Positions 59,986 through 64,000 of a stretch of 64,000 nt of DNA are shown here, in pieces. This DNA comes from Sipunculus nudus (taxonomy: Eukaryota; Annelida; Sipuncula; Golfingiida; Sipunculidae). The translations under genes were made by a program, and so were the position numbers. The notes below the pieces were generated by a model. That model saw nothing but the letters and a program-made list of their open reading frames with translations. It had not been told where the DNA came from and did not search any database. The stretch is from contig CM049307.1 of the NCBI GenBank assembly GCA_026874595.1, positions 2,009,579 through 2,073,578 of the forward strand, in the 5' to 3' direction. The number at the start of each line of letters is the position of its first letter. Positions within the stretch are counted from its first letter, which is position 1.

Positions 59986-60593
59986 AAAGTTAGTAAATTT
60001 ACTTAATCAACAGCATCTAATGACACTGTAAATCTGTTAATTCATTTCACTTTTCTTTTCCGTATGCTCTGGTCATGGTAGAAAAAGGAAAGAAAAAATT
60101 AAAAACTAGGCGCTTCTGTGAAATGGTTCATTGGTCCCTCTGGCAAATCTCTGGCCAGAATTGGATATTTTGTGCTCAAGAATACCTTACACAAAGTGAG
60201 AAGCTTCTTGAGAAACAGTTTTGAGATACAATTATTGTCAAGTAAAAAGCTGGATCAATCTCCATACAGCCAGCTCTAACTGTTCTGTGGTCCAGACTTA
60301 CTAAAACTGTAGGGAACTGACTAAGCAGCACAATCATCAAATGGCAGACACCAGAGATCTGAATAGCTTTTTTATGTTATGAGAATTTGACCACAGGACC
60401 TAATAAAGGTGGTGTAATTACATGTCACTGACGGTCATTTTATTACCTCTGCAATGTCAGTTATATTATTTTACCATTCATCATTTTACACACAAAAAAA
60501 AGAATTTTGATGAAATTTAGTGGAGTTCATCATTTTAGTCTATCAGAGAATATGTAAGACCATTGATGCAGATTTCAGTTAGTTCAAAGGTCA

Positions 60594-60749
<156 letters not shown>

Positions 60750-60836
60750 TTAATATAAATAACATGAATAAATAACAACTTTAACCATCATATTAAGCAA
60801 ACCTAGTTGTATCAAAGTAATGACAGCCAGACAGTT

Positions 60837-61325
60837 AGAATACACCTGACTTACTGGTGAGTGTTTGGGGAACAGTATACACTCTAACCGAATATGACAG
60901 ACAGACAGTATACACCTGACTTACTGTTGAGTGTCTTGGGAACAGTATACACTCTAACCAAATATGACAGACAGACAGTTAGTATACACCTGACTTACTG
61001 GTGAGTGTTTGGGGAACAGTATACACTCTAACCGAATATGACAGACAGACAGTATACACCTGACTTACTGTTGAGTGTCTTGGGAACAGTATACACTCTA
61101 ACCAAATATGACAGACAGACATTAAGTATACACCTGACTTACTGTTGAGTGTTTGGGGAACAGTATACACTCTAACCAAATATGACAGACAAACATTAAG
61201 TATACACCTGACTTACTGTTGAGTGTTTGGGGAACAGTATACACTCTAACCAAATATGACAGACAGACAGTATACACCTGACCTACTGTTGAGTGTCTGA
61301 GGAACAGTATACACTCTAACTAAAT
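60837..61325 (+). repeat. 70/74-bp minisatellite (7 copies)
   Basis: Units begin AGTATACACCTGACTTACTG at 60908, 60981, 61051, 61125, 61199 and 61269, with a diverged first copy at 60837. Length alternates with presence or absence of TTAG/TTAA after the GACAGACA block. Each unit has GTATAC twice. The array starts 115 bp upstream of the PKC exon. Confidence 0.93.
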
Positions 61326-61943
61326 ATGCTGTCATGTGTTCTGACTCATGACAAAAGTGGACTTTACACAACTCAAGAAATACATCACTCAGGGGAAGAT
61401 GAAAAAGTAAATGTGGTCAACCACTTGTAATATCAAAACATCTAAAATTATTCAAGTCCTAATTACTAAACATTCTCAAGAAATTCAAAATCTGAATAAA
61501 TAAGAAAGCTGTCTTTCCTAAATTAAATTTTTTTTCTTTACTTAAAAAATTCAAAAGTGCAAAATTTCAATAGCTGAAGTGAAAATATATGATTTTCAAT
61601 AATTCTCACAATGCCCATTTGCTGGAGGTTGCCATCTAGCCTTGGACTGCACTGAATGGAAAATACTATTGTAATAAATGCAAATCATCACTTGAAGAGA
61701 GCAGTGGGCCATACTAACAGGGTACCAACAGAAGTTTTGGTTACCCATAAGTGCGAGGACTCCTGAGGGACTGCTCAATTTGTTAGCAATATTTTCTGAG
61801 GGCAGATCTCTTGCAGGCAAACATTCCACCATGAAAGATGCACTGCTGACCGCTTGCCTGGATTGATGATGTAAGCAGACCTGGAGCACAGCAGGTTGGG
61901 GATGCTTAAAGACAACTGGTGCCACGGAACATGAATAACAAAA
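61326..61943. other. No gene recognised
   Basis: About 61620-61930 is less AT-rich and gives a 139-codon minus ORF (61596-62015), but that ORF runs into the F1 head and no motif is recognisable. Confidence 0.5.
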
Positions 61944-64000
61944 ACAAGGGACCCATGGGTCATGGTGCTCAGCTGTTATATACGATAAAAAATATGATTT
62001 GGGAAAGAGGCACATGCTGGTTTTGTTTGGTAATAAATATAAGCTTTATTATGAGTTGTTGGTGTTTAGCTTATGTATGATTTTGACAGTATCTTTGGAG
62101 ACAGGGAAGAGGATTGATTTCATTTATTTTATTAACAAATGATGAGCTATTGTCACACAGATTTTGACTTGGTCATATAACTTATAAGCAGCACATATAA
62201 TAAAAGAGTTTAACTATTTATTAAAATTTAATAACAAATATTGTGCCAATATAATTTTTATTTAAAAAAAATAATAAGAAAATCCTATGATTTTAAAAAA
62301 TAAAATATAACTGAAATGATTATTGAAATAATATTATAGAATATATTCATGAATGCATTCATGAATACATTTTGAAAGTATCTGCACTGGTATTCAAATA
62401 CTTTCATTTTTACCTGAATTCCCATTCTTATGCAATAAAATTTTTTAATGCAGTATATATTCATATTCGTATTCAAATACATTTGCAAAGCATTCGCACC
62501 ATGTCAATTATTTATTCAGTTTTAGCCAAACAATGATGTTGAGAATCCAGAATATACAAAATTCACAAATTTAAATAATGATCATAAGTACCTGGTTTTA
62601 TGGCTTTTATTTATATTAAAAAAAATAAATGTAATATATTCACTTTGGACTACTTTCACATCAATCTACACACTAGACACAGTAGGAATCTAGATTAATA
62701 TTATCAACTGCATCTTTGTCTATCATTAATTTCCTTCATATGATCCCTAATGATTAGTAATGAATAATATGATTTATTTTTTTATCATTAAAATTTCACT
62801 GAAAATACCATAGGTGACTGCATGGTGTTATTTGGAATAACATTGACATTGACATTCTATCCATCCATACAAGATTCTTACATCATCAGTAACAGTAATT
62901 TTCTGTTACTCATCAACTAACAAATTCCTTTTCTATTAATTTTTCTTTAATTTGTTATCAAAATCCAATAAAAATTTATTAATTTATTGTTATGTTGTTT
63001 TTCAAAACAACTACTAGATGAGTTTGGGTTGGACACCTGGATCAACTGTGGCTAGGCATTAGCTGCCTGGCTGCCCCAGTGTATGCTTCGCTCAAGCGTG
63101 CATAATCTGATGAAAGGTCAACATACAGGTGACTCAAGAGGGGCTTGATTAAGCCTTGGTCTGACATGGTCTCATAAAAACATTAATAAAAGCTACAATA
63201 TTTGGCCAATTTCTTTCAGCTTTCTAAACTACAAAGATGAAATCCTTATGTATGCATGATATGAAAATTATATCAACAGTGCTCTTAGGAAACAAACGTG
63301 CCATGGTCAAAGTTGGGCAAAATTTAAGGTACTAATTTTATATTTATACTAATAACTTATAAAATTTGAAAAATTCAGAACTAATTTTTGGTATTCAATT
63401 GAATCTTGTTAAATAATGTTACATCCCTGACAAAAAATCTCTAGCTTCAGCAATCCTCTTGTTAAGGGAGTAAATATATTTCTTGATTTTTTAAAAAGTG
63501 CATCATGTTTGGGCCCATAACTTAAAACAATTACGCAATACTGACATCATTTCTGGTATGTGCATAGTAAATGTATAGAAAAATATGTATATTATATATG
63601 ATCAAAGTCAGATCAGTGGTTTTGATATTAGGCAGTCTTACATTGTAACAATGGGTTTTTAATGGAAAAATTAAGTTTTTAATTAATATTTCAAAGGAAT
63701 TTAGTCCTAGTGATCAAATTCTTCGCATGGTAGGGGATTTTTGAGACATCTAACTGTAAGCCAAATTTAAGGAACTTAGAGCTGAGGCTGGGGGGCTGAG
63801 CTCTAGCAAACTGCATAACACTAGCTTAATGTAAACAATATGTGACATGGTGCTTGAAAACTTGAATAAAATCTACAGTTTTTGATCAACTGGTTTCAAA
63901 TTTTTGGTGTTAATAGTTGAAATGGTAACAAAAACATGCTTTAAAAAATAAATCCTCAGCAGTTACAGGGAAAAATACCATCACTGCTGTTCTGACCCTT
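61944..64000 (+). mobile_element. F1 element, long form, second copy (cut by window end)
   Basis: The head is ACAAGGGACCCATGGGTCAT then GTGCTCAGCTG. It follows the 16989-19590 copy closely for its full visible length, with scattered substitutions and small indels, including the 'TTCATGAATGCATTCATGAA' segment and the first 650-bp core. It runs off the window before the tail. Confidence 0.85.

Noticed and set aside
61596-62015. 139-codon minus ORF near the PKC exon as part of PKC
   Set aside because: No C1A residues (no H-x12-C pattern), and the frame runs through an F1 head.

Overview
This window is intronic DNA from a repeat-rich, AT-rich animal genome, most likely a marine mollusc and probably a bivalve. 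The taxon is inferred from three things: an animal protein kinase C exon with consensus splice sites, mobile elements built from core repeats plus an ACGG-type microsatellite and a terminal hairpin (the architecture reported for bivalve 'pearl' and Helentron-associated elements), and abundant long minisatellites. There is no prokaryotic gene organisation and no long gene-like ORF.

The only intact host coding sequence I can support is one 109-nt exon on the minus strand at 60614-60722. It encodes the first half of the C1B zinc finger of a conventional (alpha/beta-type) protein kinase C. No other PKC exon is visible, so 60723-64000 would be the intron upstream of it and 1-60613 part of the intron downstream of it, over 60 kb long. 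The other coding-derived sequence is a decayed tyrosine-recombinase gene on the minus strand at 54361-54996.

Most of the rest is interspersed repeats that share one design. The 5' end carries a small hairpin or palindrome followed by a 9-12 bp subterminal inverted repeat (subTIR). The interior carries tandem core repeats, often ending in an ACGG- or CGG-rich microsatellite. The 3' end usually carries a hairpin whose right arm is the inverse of the subTIR, followed by an A-rich end. I see four families with different end sequences and name them here F1 (subTIR GCTCAGCTGACT), F2 (ATGCCCCCG), F3 (GTATCCCCAGAC) and F4 (GCGAACCTGTG). Apparently complete copies are F1 at 13283-14530 and 16989-19590, F2 at 27374-28909 (nested inside an F1 copy), F3 at 25491-27227 and 43973-46490, and F4 at 35816-38411. 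Every end I can identify points the same way, so all are antisense to the PKC gene. The architecture resembles non-autonomous Helentrons (HINEs); that assignment is inference.

The second component is a set of minisatellite arrays: 25/26 bp at 15388-16514, 87 bp at 34958-35300, 41 bp at 39974-43394 (about 83 copies), 62 bp with an internal hairpin at 47582-50681 (about 50 copies), 76 bp with dimeric higher-order structure at 52031-52562, 40 bp at 57808-58005, 39 bp at 58348-59803 and 70/74 bp at 60837-61325. Smaller items are a MITE-like element near 56207-56470, a tRNA-like SINE fragment near 59885-59985, a 442/446-bp local duplication, and several microsatellites. Region by region: 1-15 kb is mostly F1/F4 cores; 15-20 kb a minisatellite and a long F1; 20-31 kb F3, F4 and the nested F1/F2; 31-34 kb largely unique; 34-39.7 kb F3, F4 and F1 pieces; 40-51 kb two large satellites around a complete F3; 51-60 kb sparse unique DNA with minisatellites and the recombinase fossil; 60-64 kb the exon and a second long F1.
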